From: CAZFVY01 sp964522665
Lineage (GTDB): Bacteria > Verrucomicrobiota > Verrucomicrobiia > Limisphaerales > CAZFVY01
DNA length: 54,128 nucleotides
Direction: 5' to 3'
Assembly (NCBI GenBank): GCA_964522665.1
Contig: CAZFVY010000041.1
Location: 1 to 54,128 of the forward strand
In this document: positions 8,291 to 16,031 of the stretch, piece after piece
Numbering within the stretch: position 1 is the first letter of the stretch
Layout of the letters: each line of letters begins with the position of its first letter
Translations under genes and position numbers: made by a program
The notes under the pieces: generated by a model
Told to the model about the DNA's origin: nothing
The model's database searches: none
The model's input: only the letters and a program-made list of their open reading frames with translations

Positions 8291-9121
8291 TTATTCGACG
8301 GTCTGAAGTGCTGGGAGCCGTTTTGTCAGTAGTCCAACATATTTTCTCTTCATAGGGTCCGCGGACCATTCAGCAGATTCCCGTTTAAGAAACAGCTGCA
8401 GCGTTTCACCTGTTCGCTCAGTTATATATCGCAAGACGGTGTATGAGTCTGGACTAACATAATTATCGCGATAGCCCAGAGGGTCAACTATAATGTCGTC
8501 ACACATAATAATCCCACCGTCGCGAGTTGCGTGGTAGGCGTTGCACAAATCCCAGGCGATTTCTGGATATAAATGACCGCCGTCTACCCACACGAGATCA
8601 AATGTTCCGTCGATCTGGGCGGGAAGAAAAAAGCTATTGAGTCTGTGGGCGATAATGTTGGCACTTCGGGTATTTATGGCCTGTCGCTTGTGGAATGCCT
8701 GCAAAGCTATTGGATCGCCTCTAACATAATCATAAGTGCCCCGCAACAGGGGATCCGTATCTGGTAGTTCAATGGTTACGATTTCGGACTCAGCGAATAA
8801 TTCAGCGAGTATTGCGGTCGTTTCCCCGTCGAAAGTGCCGATTTCCAGAATTCTTCGAATGTTAATCTGAGACCGCAGACATGCAAAAAGCAGCCAGTGG
8901 ACGGACGCCATCCCTGTACTATCCTCGTACGGGGATTTGCCCAACGCTAATAGCCGCTTGTTTAGCTCAAGGAGACCGCGATCCCTGTCGAACTTCGCGA
9001 GCTCAAATTTACGTCGTTCCTCGTCGCGGATACGTTCCAGATCGTAGCGCATGCGGAACCATACTTCGCGTGCTTTACGATAGTAGTTTGAAGGATTGAG
9101 AAATCGGCGAAAAGATGCCAT
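8291..9121 (-). CDS. Class I SAM-dependent methyltransferase (Methyltransf_24-like)
   Basis: Protein of 276 aa with a SAM-binding motif I RRILEIGTFDGETTAIL and a post-motif acidic segment EIVTIELPD, then FDLVWVDGGHLYPEIAWDL and GGIIMCDDI, all typical of class I methyltransferases of the Methyltransf_24/macrocin-O-methyltransferase type. Residues 1-60 are a charged helical extension. Start at the ATG giving MASFRRFL. It is tightly coupled to the downstream aldolase (TAA-T-ATG). Probably O-methylates a sugar or ulosonic acid of the glycan. A 173-nt gap upstream separates it from the Ldh2 dehydrogenase and may hold a local promoter, though none is clear. Confidence 0.75.
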   Translation of the reverse strand: MASFRRFLNPSNYYRKAREVWFRMRYDLERIRDEERRKFELAKFDRDRGLLELNKRLLALGKSPYEDSTGMASVHWLLFACLRSQINIRRILEIGTFDGETTAILAELFAESEIVTIELPDTDPLLRGTYDYVRGDPIALQAFHKRQAINTRSANIIAHRLNSFFLPAQIDGTFDLVWVDGGHLYPEIAWDLCNAYHATRDGGIIMCDDIIVDPLGYRDNYVSPDSYTVLRYITERTGETLQLFLKRESAEWSADPMKRKYVGLLTKRLPALQTVE

Positions 9122-9294
9122 GCCGCAGTATGTTCTCGCGCTTACTAACACCTACTAAAGTCGCGGTTTTGGTTCTCCAATTAATCGAGTCATAACCGAC
9201 TTCAAATATGTCCAGTATAGACAAACTTCGGTCGCTGGCATCGCCAAAGTCGAGATCGAGCTTTCCCAACCGACGATCGCAAAGCGGACGGGAT

Positions 9295-10365
9295 TCATGT
9301 TTGGGTAGTTAAGGGAGTTAACGCTTCGGAATTGTTCATGGGAACGTTCAGTTGGGCGGCGGTGTTCAGGATGCGGCGCCACGTCGGTTCGGGAAGATCG
9401 ACGCCGGTGGCGCTCAACTCGGCGCGCGCCGCGCGTTCAGGGTCGCCCGGCAGGCAGACTGGCCGGCCCGGGATCGCCGGGGGCACCGATTTAACGCGTT
9501 GGCCCAGCGTGGCCATGTCGGCGCGAAAGCGCTCCAAAGGCTGAAACTGGTTCACGGCCAAGATCCAGAAGAAGACACCGTTGGCGGTCGCGAAATCGGC
9601 ATCACTGAGTAGGGGGCTGCCGGAGCCGGAAAGGAGTCCGGCCAAAGCCTCCACCAGCAACGCCAGCGCGAAGCCCTTGTGGCCGGCGGCCGGCAACAAC
9701 ATGCCGCCGTCGTAATAGTCTTGCGGGCGGCAGGATGGGCGACCGTCGCGGTCCACGATCCATCCGCTCGGCAGAAGTTCGCCGGCGTCTCTGGCGACCT
9801 TGATTTTGCCGGCGGCCGCCGCCGCGGTGGAAAAGTCGATGACGACCGGTTCGCCAGCCGTTGGGATGGCGGCGGCCAGCGGGTTGGTCCCGAAGATCGG
9901 CTCCCGGCCGCCGAATGGCGCCACGCGAGGCGTACTCGAGCCGCCGTTGACGAAGGCAAGCGCGATATACCCATCCTCGGCGGCGGTTTGTACGAAAACA
10001 CCGAGTCGCCCAACGTGTCCGCAACGGGAAATGCCGGCGGCCGCCATGCCGGTCGAGCCTGCCCGCGAGATAAGTTGGTCCATCGTCCACGCGGCAACTT
10101 GCGAGCCGAATCCGCGGCGGCCATCCACGAGCAGAGTCGTGGGCGTTTCCCGGGTGATTTCCGGCTGCGCCCGCGGGTCGATGATCCCTTTTTGGATCGC
10201 CTCGACGTATTCCTGAACCCGAATTACGCCGTGAGAATCGTGTCCCGCGAGATTTGCCTCCACCAACGATTCGGCGACGCCACGGGCGTCGGCGAGGCTG
10301 GCTCCGGCCGCCACAAAAATGGCGGTTACCTGGGACTTGAGTTCGGCAATCTCGAGGATTGGCAT
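9295..10365 (-). CDS. Ldh2/MDH2-family malate/L-lactate/ureidoglycolate-type dehydrogenase
   Basis: NAD(P)-dependent 2-hydroxyacid/2-oxoacid oxidoreductase of 356 aa, unrelated to Rossmann-fold LDH. The family motif GHDSHGVIR (residues 41-49) with the catalytic His is clear, as are GGREPIFGTNPLAAAIPT (cofactor region) and AGHKGFALALLVE. In sugar clusters such enzymes are rare; here it could reduce or oxidise the 2-oxo acid group of an ulosonate or a small hydroxy-acid substituent, which fits the adjacent aldolase and FkbH/ACP genes. That link is inference. Composition returns to high GC here, marking one border of the AT-rich island. Confidence 0.86.
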   Translation of the reverse strand: MPILEIAELKSQVTAIFVAAGASLADARGVAESLVEANLAGHDSHGVIRVQEYVEAIQKGIIDPRAQPEITRETPTTLLVDGRRGFGSQVAAWTMDQLISRAGSTGMAAAGISRCGHVGRLGVFVQTAAEDGYIALAFVNGGSSTPRVAPFGGREPIFGTNPLAAAIPTAGEPVVIDFSTAAAAAGKIKVARDAGELLPSGWIVDRDGRPSCRPQDYYDGGMLLPAAGHKGFALALLVEALAGLLSGSGSPLLSDADFATANGVFFWILAVNQFQPLERFRADMATLGQRVKSVPPAIPGRPVCLPGDPERAARAELSATGVDLPEPTWRRILNTAAQLNVPMNNSEALTPLTTQT

Positions 10366-10493
10366 CTGGTCAGTAGCTTACGTTATTTCCGTGCGTCACC
10401 GCAACCATTCAGTGAACGGCGGCGCAAAGCGCGCGTTGCCTCAAATTAAAAGACACCGGGGATGATTGGCTGAGTGGGAGAAAAGAGGGAAGC

Positions 10494-11444
10494 TCATCCG
10501 CGCGGCGCCGCCGGAGGCTGCGGGCGCCCCAGGGCCGGATCGTCGGGAGCCAAAGACTTGGCCTCGGTATAAATCTCTTCCAGGCATTCGATCAACCCTT
10601 GGCCCATGTCCAAATAGGGATTGTTGACGAGTTTCTCCGCGATTTGGGGGCGGAAGGCGTAGGGCGTGATCGCGTAGTGCCCGGACAAGCCGTGTTCGAT
10701 CTGTTTTCGGTCCGGCGGGGTGATGTCGATCCGCACGTCAAGCCCGACGATCTCCCGGATCATTTTCAGCAAATCCTCGAAGCGCATCGCGTTGTGCCCG
10801 GTGAGCACGATATGGCGGTTTTTGAACTCCTCGGCGAGGATTTTGACGCAGAGTTTGGCGGCGTCCCGGACGTGGATGTACTCGCGCAACACGTCCGTCG
10901 TTCCGGTGGCGACGATTTGACGCTCGGTGAGCGCCTGCTTCAGGTACCGGCGGACGCTGTTGTGGTCATCCGCCCGCGGACCGTAAACCGTGCCAAACCG
11001 GAGGATCGCGAATTCGAGGCCGTAGAGGCGCTGATACTCCTGCACGTAGAGTTCGGCGGCCTGCTTGCTGCAGCGGTAGAACGACCCGCCGGCGCTGTAA
11101 ACGTAGATGCTGCTCGCGTAGTTAAACCGTTTCACGCCGCACAGCCGCGCCGCTTCCAGCAGATGGACGGTGCCGAGAATATTCTGTTCGACCGTCTTGA
11201 TGGGATGACGAATCCCGATGTCGAGATGCGGAATCCCCGCGAGATGATAGACCGCGTCGTGACCTTTGACCGCCTCGATCACGCGCTCCAGGTCGAGCGT
11301 GCTGCCCAGCGCCATTTTCTGGTCGGGGCGCAAGTAGGGCGAGGCGCGTAGATCGAACACGGTCACTTCGTGGCCGGCGTCGGCCAGCGCGTCCGCGATG
11401 TGACTTCCGATAAAGCCGGAGCCGCCGGTAACAATGACTTTCAT
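10494..11444 (-). CDS. NAD-dependent epimerase/dehydratase (extended SDR)
   Basis: Extended SDR, 316 aa, with intact VTGGSGFIGSH (residues 5-15), NYASSIYVY and catalytic YRCSK (Tyr123, Lys127). The region LREYIHVRDAAKLCVKIL is the usual substrate-domain entry. Starts 1 nt after the stop of the upstream ACP gene, so it is translated with the FkbH-ACP pair. Nucleotide-sugar 4-epimerase or 4,6-dehydratase are the common roles, but nothing in the sequence fixes the substrate; action on an ACP-bound or small-molecule substrate is also possible given the neighbours. The C-terminal 20 residues are a Pro-rich tail. Confidence 0.85.
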   Translation of the reverse strand: MKVIVTGGSGFIGSHIADALADAGHEVTVFDLRASPYLRPDQKMALGSTLDLERVIEAVKGHDAVYHLAGIPHLDIGIRHPIKTVEQNILGTVHLLEAARLCGVKRFNYASSIYVYSAGGSFYRCSKQAAELYVQEYQRLYGLEFAILRFGTVYGPRADDHNSVRRYLKQALTERQIVATGTTDVLREYIHVRDAAKLCVKILAEEFKNRHIVLTGHNAMRFEDLLKMIREIVGLDVRIDITPPDRKQIEHGLSGHYAITPYAFRPQIAEKLVNNPYLDMGQGLIECLEEIYTEAKSLAPDDPALGRPQPPAAPRG

Positions 11445-11445
11445 A

Positions 11446-11694
11446 TCACGACTCGCCTAAGGCCTCGCGAACCACGCTGACCACCAGTTCAAAGTTTCTA
11501 AGTTGAAGGCTTTGGTCATCCGTAAACGTCACGTGGAACTCCTCCTCAAGCGCCATGATAAGATTCAACTGGCCCAGCGAGTCCCAGCCCTCGACCGAAT
11601 CCGGCGACGAATCCGGACCGAGGGAGCCGGGATCGAGATTGAAGACCTGCGCCAGGCAGGCGCGCACGCGGTCGGCGACGTGGTCATTATTCAT
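11446..11694 (-). CDS. Acyl carrier protein (first of two)
   Basis: Small acidic ACP of 82 aa. The 4'-phosphopantetheine attachment site is visible as EGWDSLGQLN with Ser39. Start ATG gives MNNDHVAD and overlaps the FkbH-like stop by 8 nt, so the two proteins are co-translated. FkbH-family proteins load a glyceryl unit from a glycolytic bisphosphoglycerate onto a partner ACP in known antibiotic pathways (FK520, ansamitocin); by analogy this ACP is the likely acceptor. Clearly distinct from the housekeeping AcpP. Confidence 0.9.
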   Translation of the reverse strand: MNNDHVADRVRACLAQVFNLDPGSLGPDSSPDSVEGWDSLGQLNLIMALEEEFHVTFTDDQSLQLRNFELVVSVVREALGES

Positions 11695-13459
11695 GGTTAA
11701 CGGCGATGAAACTCGTGTCGTTCCAGCCTTCGCTGATTTCGGCGCGCTCATAATGCACGGCGGCCTCGGTTCGGGAGACCTCTGTGAAACCGGCGGTTTC
11801 CCAAAACGAAGCCGCCAGGGCATTCTTCCTAGTGGGAGCGTAATGGGCGCGCCAACGACGCGCGGTCCAGCGCGGTGAGAGTATTTCGAGAGTCGAGCGG
11901 ACCATCGCGATTTCCAGCCGTCGCGAGAGCACCCGACAACTCATGAGGCAGGCCTCGATGATCCCCTCGTCGTCCTGGCGACGCGCGACGATCAGGCCCG
12001 TCAACCCGTAATCCCCGAACCGGTCGCGCGCGCTCAGTGAAATGATCGTGGCGTCCGGCTCGGCCAACAGCGCGCGAATCTCCGCGTCGGAATAGCGCCG
12101 GGTCGTGAGATTGAATTGGTTGGTCTTCTGACTGAGTTGCGCCAGACGCCCGACCTGGTCGAGGGACGCCGGCCGGATGGTCGCCGAGATCTCCAGCGCG
12201 CGGAGATAGTCCATTTCGGACGCGAACTCGGCGCGCACCCGCGAGCGATCCGCCTCCTGCCGGAAGAATTCGGTTCGTTGGCGATCTTCCTGGCTGACCT
12301 CAAGTTGATCGAGCTGGGGCAGTTGGAACAGCATCGTTGGCAGTCGGTGGAGCGCTCCCTCCGGCACGAGTCGCGTGAGAACCTCGGGCAACGCGGCGTT
12401 AACCTCGGCGATCTCGGCGGGGTTGTCGTCCACGAAGATCAACGCATCCAACCCGATATTCAGCTTGGCGGCAATCGCCGCGAGATTGGCGGACTTCCGT
12501 TCCCAATTGATCTGCCACGCGGCGAAGTGATGACGTTTGAGCGCCGCATGCGGGTGACGATCGAAAACCTCGAACACGGCCGCCTCGTCGTTCTTGCTGC
12601 ACAGCGCCAAAAGTATCCCTCGCTCCTGCAGACGCGCCAGCGCGCGTTGAAATTGGTGGTACGCGCAGCCGGGGTAAGTGCCGGCATCCAGGACGATGCC
12701 ATCCAATCCGTCTTCGCCAATGATGCCTCCCCACAGAGTGTTGTCGCAATCGAGGACCACGCATTTGCGACTGCGACCCTTCAGCGCGAATACGATGCGC
12801 ATCGCCTCGGAGGAGAAGGCGCGCAGCAGATCCATGCGGTACGGCGCTCCGAACCGCATCTCCCCGCGGGCATCGAACGCCCGTTCGGCGCCGAGCCGGC
12901 GAATTTGCCGATTGATATCGAACACGAACACCCGGCGGGGGTAGCGGGCCGCAAACTCGGTGATTCTACGGTTGATCGCCTCGAGTTGCCCTTGCGCGCT
13001 TTCCACGCCTGGGCAAGCGACGCCATCGGGCGAAAAATCAGGCGCCGCAAGGGTCGAGACCAGCGCCAGCGCCGGTGTCGCGGCCAGATAATTCTCCAAG
13101 GCGCCCAGAATCGCCGTCACCTTGGACCCGCGCCGTTCCGCGAACGCGCTCGACAAGAATTCATCGAGCGGAGCGTGCATCGTCACGATCAGCAAATCAG
13201 GCGGGTTGGTCCGGATCGGGCTGGTCGCGTTGAGCAAATCATCGGCGATCGCGTCATAAACGCCCACCCACACCTCGGGCGACAGGCCCTCGACAATAGA
13301 GTCGTACTTGAGCAACGGCGCCAATTGATCCGCCGAGTAGTCGCGGAGCACGGCTAGGCGGATGTTGCAAGGCGGGCGATCGGCGCGATGCTCGAATTGC
13401 GCGACGCGTTGCAACGCGGCGGCGAAAGTCACTCCCTGATCTGGCGTGGATTCAGCCAT
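11687..13459 (-). CDS. FkbH-like HAD-IIIC phosphatase/acyl-loading protein with C-terminal GNAT-like region
   Basis: 590-aa three-part protein. Residues about 1-225 form an SGNH-like N-terminal region, about 230-400 the HAD-IIIC domain with VVLDCDNTLWGG (Asp237, Asp239) and LIFVDDNPAEIAEV, and about 430-580 a GNAT-like region containing RFGDYGLTGLIVAR. This is the standard FkbH layout. Characterised members dephosphorylate 1,3-bisphosphoglycerate and place a glyceryl group on an ACP; FkbH-like genes also occur in O-antigen and flagellar-glycan islands. Overlaps the downstream ACP gene by 8 nt. Likely provides a glyceryl or related three-carbon unit for sugar acylation; substrate not proven. 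Confidence 0.9.
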   Translation of the reverse strand: MAESTPDQGVTFAAALQRVAQFEHRADRPPCNIRLAVLRDYSADQLAPLLKYDSIVEGLSPEVWVGVYDAIADDLLNATSPIRTNPPDLLIVTMHAPLDEFLSSAFAERRGSKVTAILGALENYLAATPALALVSTLAAPDFSPDGVACPGVESAQGQLEAINRRITEFAARYPRRVFVFDINRQIRRLGAERAFDARGEMRFGAPYRMDLLRAFSSEAMRIVFALKGRSRKCVVLDCDNTLWGGIIGEDGLDGIVLDAGTYPGCAYHQFQRALARLQERGILLALCSKNDEAAVFEVFDRHPHAALKRHHFAAWQINWERKSANLAAIAAKLNIGLDALIFVDDNPAEIAEVNAALPEVLTRLVPEGALHRLPTMLFQLPQLDQLEVSQEDRQRTEFFRQEADRSRVRAEFASEMDYLRALEISATIRPASLDQVGRLAQLSQKTNQFNLTTRRYSDAEIRALLAEPDATIISLSARDRFGDYGLTGLIVARRQDDEGIIEACLMSCRVLSRRLEIAMVRSTLEILSPRWTARRWRAHYAPTRKNALAASFWETAGFTEVSRTEAAVHYERAEISEGWNDTSFIAVNHE

Positions 13460-13465
13460 CGTGCC

Positions 13466-14656
13466 TCAGAGCATCACGGCGCCGCCGCACACGCGAATAT
13501 TTTCGCCCGTTACCTGGCTCGCTCCGGGACTGGCGAGATAACTGACCGCGGCGGCCACGTCTTCGGGGACCGCCAGGCGCCGCGACGGCGTCTCGGCCTT
13601 GGCCAACATGCGCGCGCGCGGGGTGATCTCACCGATCAGCGCCGTTTCGGTCATCCCGGGCGACACCATATTCACGCGAACCCCGCTCGGTCCCCATTCG
13701 GCCGCCAGGCTCTTCGTGAGCGCCCAAACGGCCTCTTTCGCGATGGAGTAGGGCATGAAACGTGCCGGTGGCCGGGAGTCCGCGGCGATCGAGCCGATGT
13801 TGATGATCGCGCCGCCACCCTGCGCCTTGAAGTGCGGCCAGGCCGCCAGGCTGCAAACGAACGCCGCTTTCAAGTAAATATCCAGATTTTCCTGCAGGTC
13901 AGACCACGCGCATTGCTCGGCCGCGATGAGCCGGAGCGGCCGGCCGGCGTTGTTGACCAAAACGTCCAGCCGGCCATAACGGCTCCTCACTTCGTCGATC
14001 ACCCGCTGGGACGACTCCGCTTCGCGCACGTCGCCCCGCGCGGTCCACGCCAGTCCTCCCGCGGATCGGATGCCCTGGACGACGCTTTCGGCGCCGGACT
14101 CATCCGTCGCAAAGTTAATCGACACCGCGAAGCCGTCGCGTGCCAACTGCCGGGCGCAGGCGGCGCCAATTCCCCGGCTGGCGCCCGTGACGAGAGCGAC
14201 GCGCTGCGGGGCGGTCTCCGGCGCTTTCGGTTCCGGGCGTTGTGGGGCGAGCAGTTGGACCCGGCCTTCACCGTCGAGCGTCAACTGGCCGCTGGCCTTG
14301 TGAACCGAGACGGCAATCACGAGCGCGCGCTGGCTTTCGCTGCGTTGCTTGACCTCGGCCTGAATGATCAGCGTGTCACCCGTGTAAACCGGATGATGAA
14401 AATTGAACGTCTGCGAGACCCAAAGGGCGCCGTCCCCGGGAATGTGCTTGCCGACGAGCCGCGACACAAAGGCGCCCGTCAACATCCCGTGGGCCACCGG
14501 GCGGCCGAGCGGCGTCGAAGCCGCGTACGCGGGGTCCACGTGGACCGGGTTGTCGTCGCCGGTCAGTTCGACGAAACGACGAACGTCCTCTGCCGTGACG
14601 ACGTGGGTGAACGAGCGCTTGGCGCCGACGGGGAACTCGTTGAAACGGTCGCTCAT
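13466..14656 (-). CDS. Fusion of MaoC-like dehydratase and FabG-like 3-oxoacyl-ACP reductase
   Basis: 396 aa with two catalytic domains. Residues about 8-135 are a MaoC hot-dog hydratase: LTGDDNPVHVDP holds Asp35 and His39 of the hydratase-2 motif, followed by GRPVAHGMLTG. Residues about 151-396 are a classical SDR reductase: VTGASRGIG (156-164), NNAG, Ser289, YSIAK (Tyr303, Lys307) and VNMVSPGMTET. The two activities would reduce a 3-oxoacyl-ACP and dehydrate or hydrate the product. Separated from fkbH-like by 6 nt and overlapping the downstream-coded acyltransferase by ATGA, so it belongs to the same transcript. Cargo chain length is unknown. Confidence 0.88.
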   Translation of the reverse strand: MSDRFNEFPVGAKRSFTHVVTAEDVRRFVELTGDDNPVHVDPAYAASTPLGRPVAHGMLTGAFVSRLVGKHIPGDGALWVSQTFNFHHPVYTGDTLIIQAEVKQRSESQRALVIAVSVHKASGQLTLDGEGRVQLLAPQRPEPKAPETAPQRVALVTGASRGIGAACARQLARDGFAVSINFATDESGAESVVQGIRSAGGLAWTARGDVREAESSQRVIDEVRSRYGRLDVLVNNAGRPLRLIAAEQCAWSDLQENLDIYLKAAFVCSLAAWPHFKAQGGGAIINIGSIAADSRPPARFMPYSIAKEAVWALTKSLAAEWGPSGVRVNMVSPGMTETALIGEITPRARMLAKAETPSRRLAVPEDVAAAVSYLASPGASQVTGENIRVCGGAVML

Positions 14657-15207
14657 GTCTTGCGGCTGCGCACGACGCGTCCGGGATTTCCCATGACGAT
14701 CGCGTAATCTGGAACTGGACCCGAGACGACCGAACCGGCGCCGATGACGGCCCCTTTGCCGATGCGGCTGCCGGTCAGAACCATCGCGCCCCGGCTGACC
14801 GTCACCCCATCTTCAATCACAATGCTGTACTCGGCGCCCGCGTACTGGAGGCGCGCGCAGTCGTGCCCCGACTTCCATACGGGCGTCTCAAGGTCGTCGA
14901 AGCGATGCTGCGCCGCGCGGACAAAGACATCGCGGGCAAGGGCCACGTTGTCCCCGATCCAAATGCCCGCGCTGGACGAGGCGTCGAGGATCGCGTTTTG
15001 TCCCATGATCAGGTGTTCTCCCGCGGTGATGAGGGGTTCGCCATACATGATCGACCCGCGCAGGAGCAAAGGGTCGGCTCCCATCCGTACCCGGCGCTTC
15101 CAGTAGATCGCCCGCAGCCGATTTCCCAAGGCCGTGTCGGGCCAGGCAAGCACGGCGCACTGCAGCCAAGCGGCCATTTCAAGCTTGGCGTGAAGGAAGG
15201 GATTCAA
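14653..15207 (-). CDS. Hexapeptide-repeat (left-handed beta-helix) acyltransferase
   Basis: 184-aa LbH acyltransferase. Repeats are seen from about residue 55: LITAGEHLIMGQNAILDAS, IWIGDNVALARDVFVRA, IVIEDGVTVSRGAMVLTG, GKGAVIGAGSVVSGPVP, with the closing MGNPGRVVR loop typical of sugar O/N-acyltransferases. Uses a TTG start overlapping the stop of the preceding acyltransferase (TTGA); an internal ATG at codon 11 is the alternative. The QHRFDD segment supplies a candidate catalytic His. Likely transfers an acyl group, possibly from one of the local ACPs, to a sugar. Confidence 0.86.
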   Translation of the reverse strand: MNPFLHAKLEMAAWLQCAVLAWPDTALGNRLRAIYWKRRVRMGADPLLLRGSIMYGEPLITAGEHLIMGQNAILDASSSAGIWIGDNVALARDVFVRAAQHRFDDLETPVWKSGHDCARLQYAGAEYSIVIEDGVTVSRGAMVLTGSRIGKGAVIGAGSVVSGPVPDYAIVMGNPGRVVRSRKT

Positions 15208-15881
15208 ATGTTTTCCGGAGCGGCCGCGGCCTCGCGGAGCGTGGTGAGGTCGCCCTCGGCGAAAACCTTTTTGACGACCGCCGGGTTACCCGCCGCCAGC
15301 GTGTTCTTGGGAATGGTTCCGCGGACTACGCTGCCGGCGGCGATAACGGAATTGTCACCAATGACGGTTCCTTTGAGAACGATGCACCGGGCGCCCAGCC
15401 ATACCCGGTCGCCAAGCGTTACGTCGGCGTCGGTCTCGCGGCCGATAAACGTGAGCCGCTGGTCGGGCGGCCAGACGCGGTGAAAATCCGAGTCAGTGAT
15501 CAAACAGTCAGGCCCAATCATCGTTTCCCGGCCGATCACGACTTTCCCGGATCGCGCGGTGACCGATCCGCCGCTCATCCCGGAGCCTTCGCGAAACTCG
15601 ATCACCGCGGTGGAAAAGAACGTTCGCAACCGCACCCGGTGCGCGATGCCCGACGCGGAGGCGCGCCAGCCGGAGGAAATGAGTTGCACGTTCGGCCCCA
15701 GCACGACCCGCCCGCGCGGCGAGCGGATGACGGGCAAGCCATGAATGCGCAAACCCCGGCCAAGCCGCACGTTGGCAATCGGAACATAACTGTAGATCAG
15801 CGCGCGACCCACCGCGAGTTGCGCGCGCTCAAGCGCCTCGTCCAACGCGGCCCGCGCATAATATATTAGTGAGTGGCGCAC
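15204..15881 (-). CDS. Hexapeptide-repeat acyltransferase (second copy)
   Basis: 225-aa LbH acyltransferase of the same superfamily as its neighbour but not a recent duplicate. Hexapeptide coils run from about residue 35 (ANVRLGRGLRIHG, RVVLGPNVQLIS) to about 205; SDFHRVWP carries the usual acyl-acceptor His region, and NSVIAAGSVVRGTIPKNTLAAGNPA is the family C-terminus. GTG start. Read first of the acyltransferase/MaoC-FabG/FkbH/ACP/SDR string, all with overlaps or gaps of a few nucleotides. Two acyltransferases next to ACP chemistry suggests two different acylations or acceptors. Confidence 0.86.
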   Translation of the reverse strand: MRHSLIYYARAALDEALERAQLAVGRALIYSYVPIANVRLGRGLRIHGLPVIRSPRGRVVLGPNVQLISSGWRASASGIAHRVRLRTFFSTAVIEFREGSGMSGGSVTARSGKVVIGRETMIGPDCLITDSDFHRVWPPDQRLTFIGRETDADVTLGDRVWLGARCIVLKGTVIGDNSVIAAGSVVRGTIPKNTLAAGNPAVVKKVFAEGDLTTLREAAAAPENI

Positions 15882-16031
15882 GCGTGAACGGTCGGCGAAA
15901 AATCACTCGCCTTGACGGTAATTAACTGGCTTGCGAGCTGCGTCGGAGGCGGAGAATCAGGCCGCCCATCGCTGGGATTTCAATCAAAGCCGTCCAAGGG
16001 TTAGCAACTTGCGCGGCGCCAGCCGCCTGGA

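Noticed and set aside
12116..13357. 413-codon plus-strand open frame antisense to the FkbH-like gene
   Set aside because: No recognisable motif, composition typical of a shadow frame; FkbH motifs are on the other strand.
13388..14707. 439-codon plus-strand open frame antisense to the MaoC-FabG gene
   Set aside because: Low-complexity Arg-rich product; the minus strand carries two full catalytic domains.
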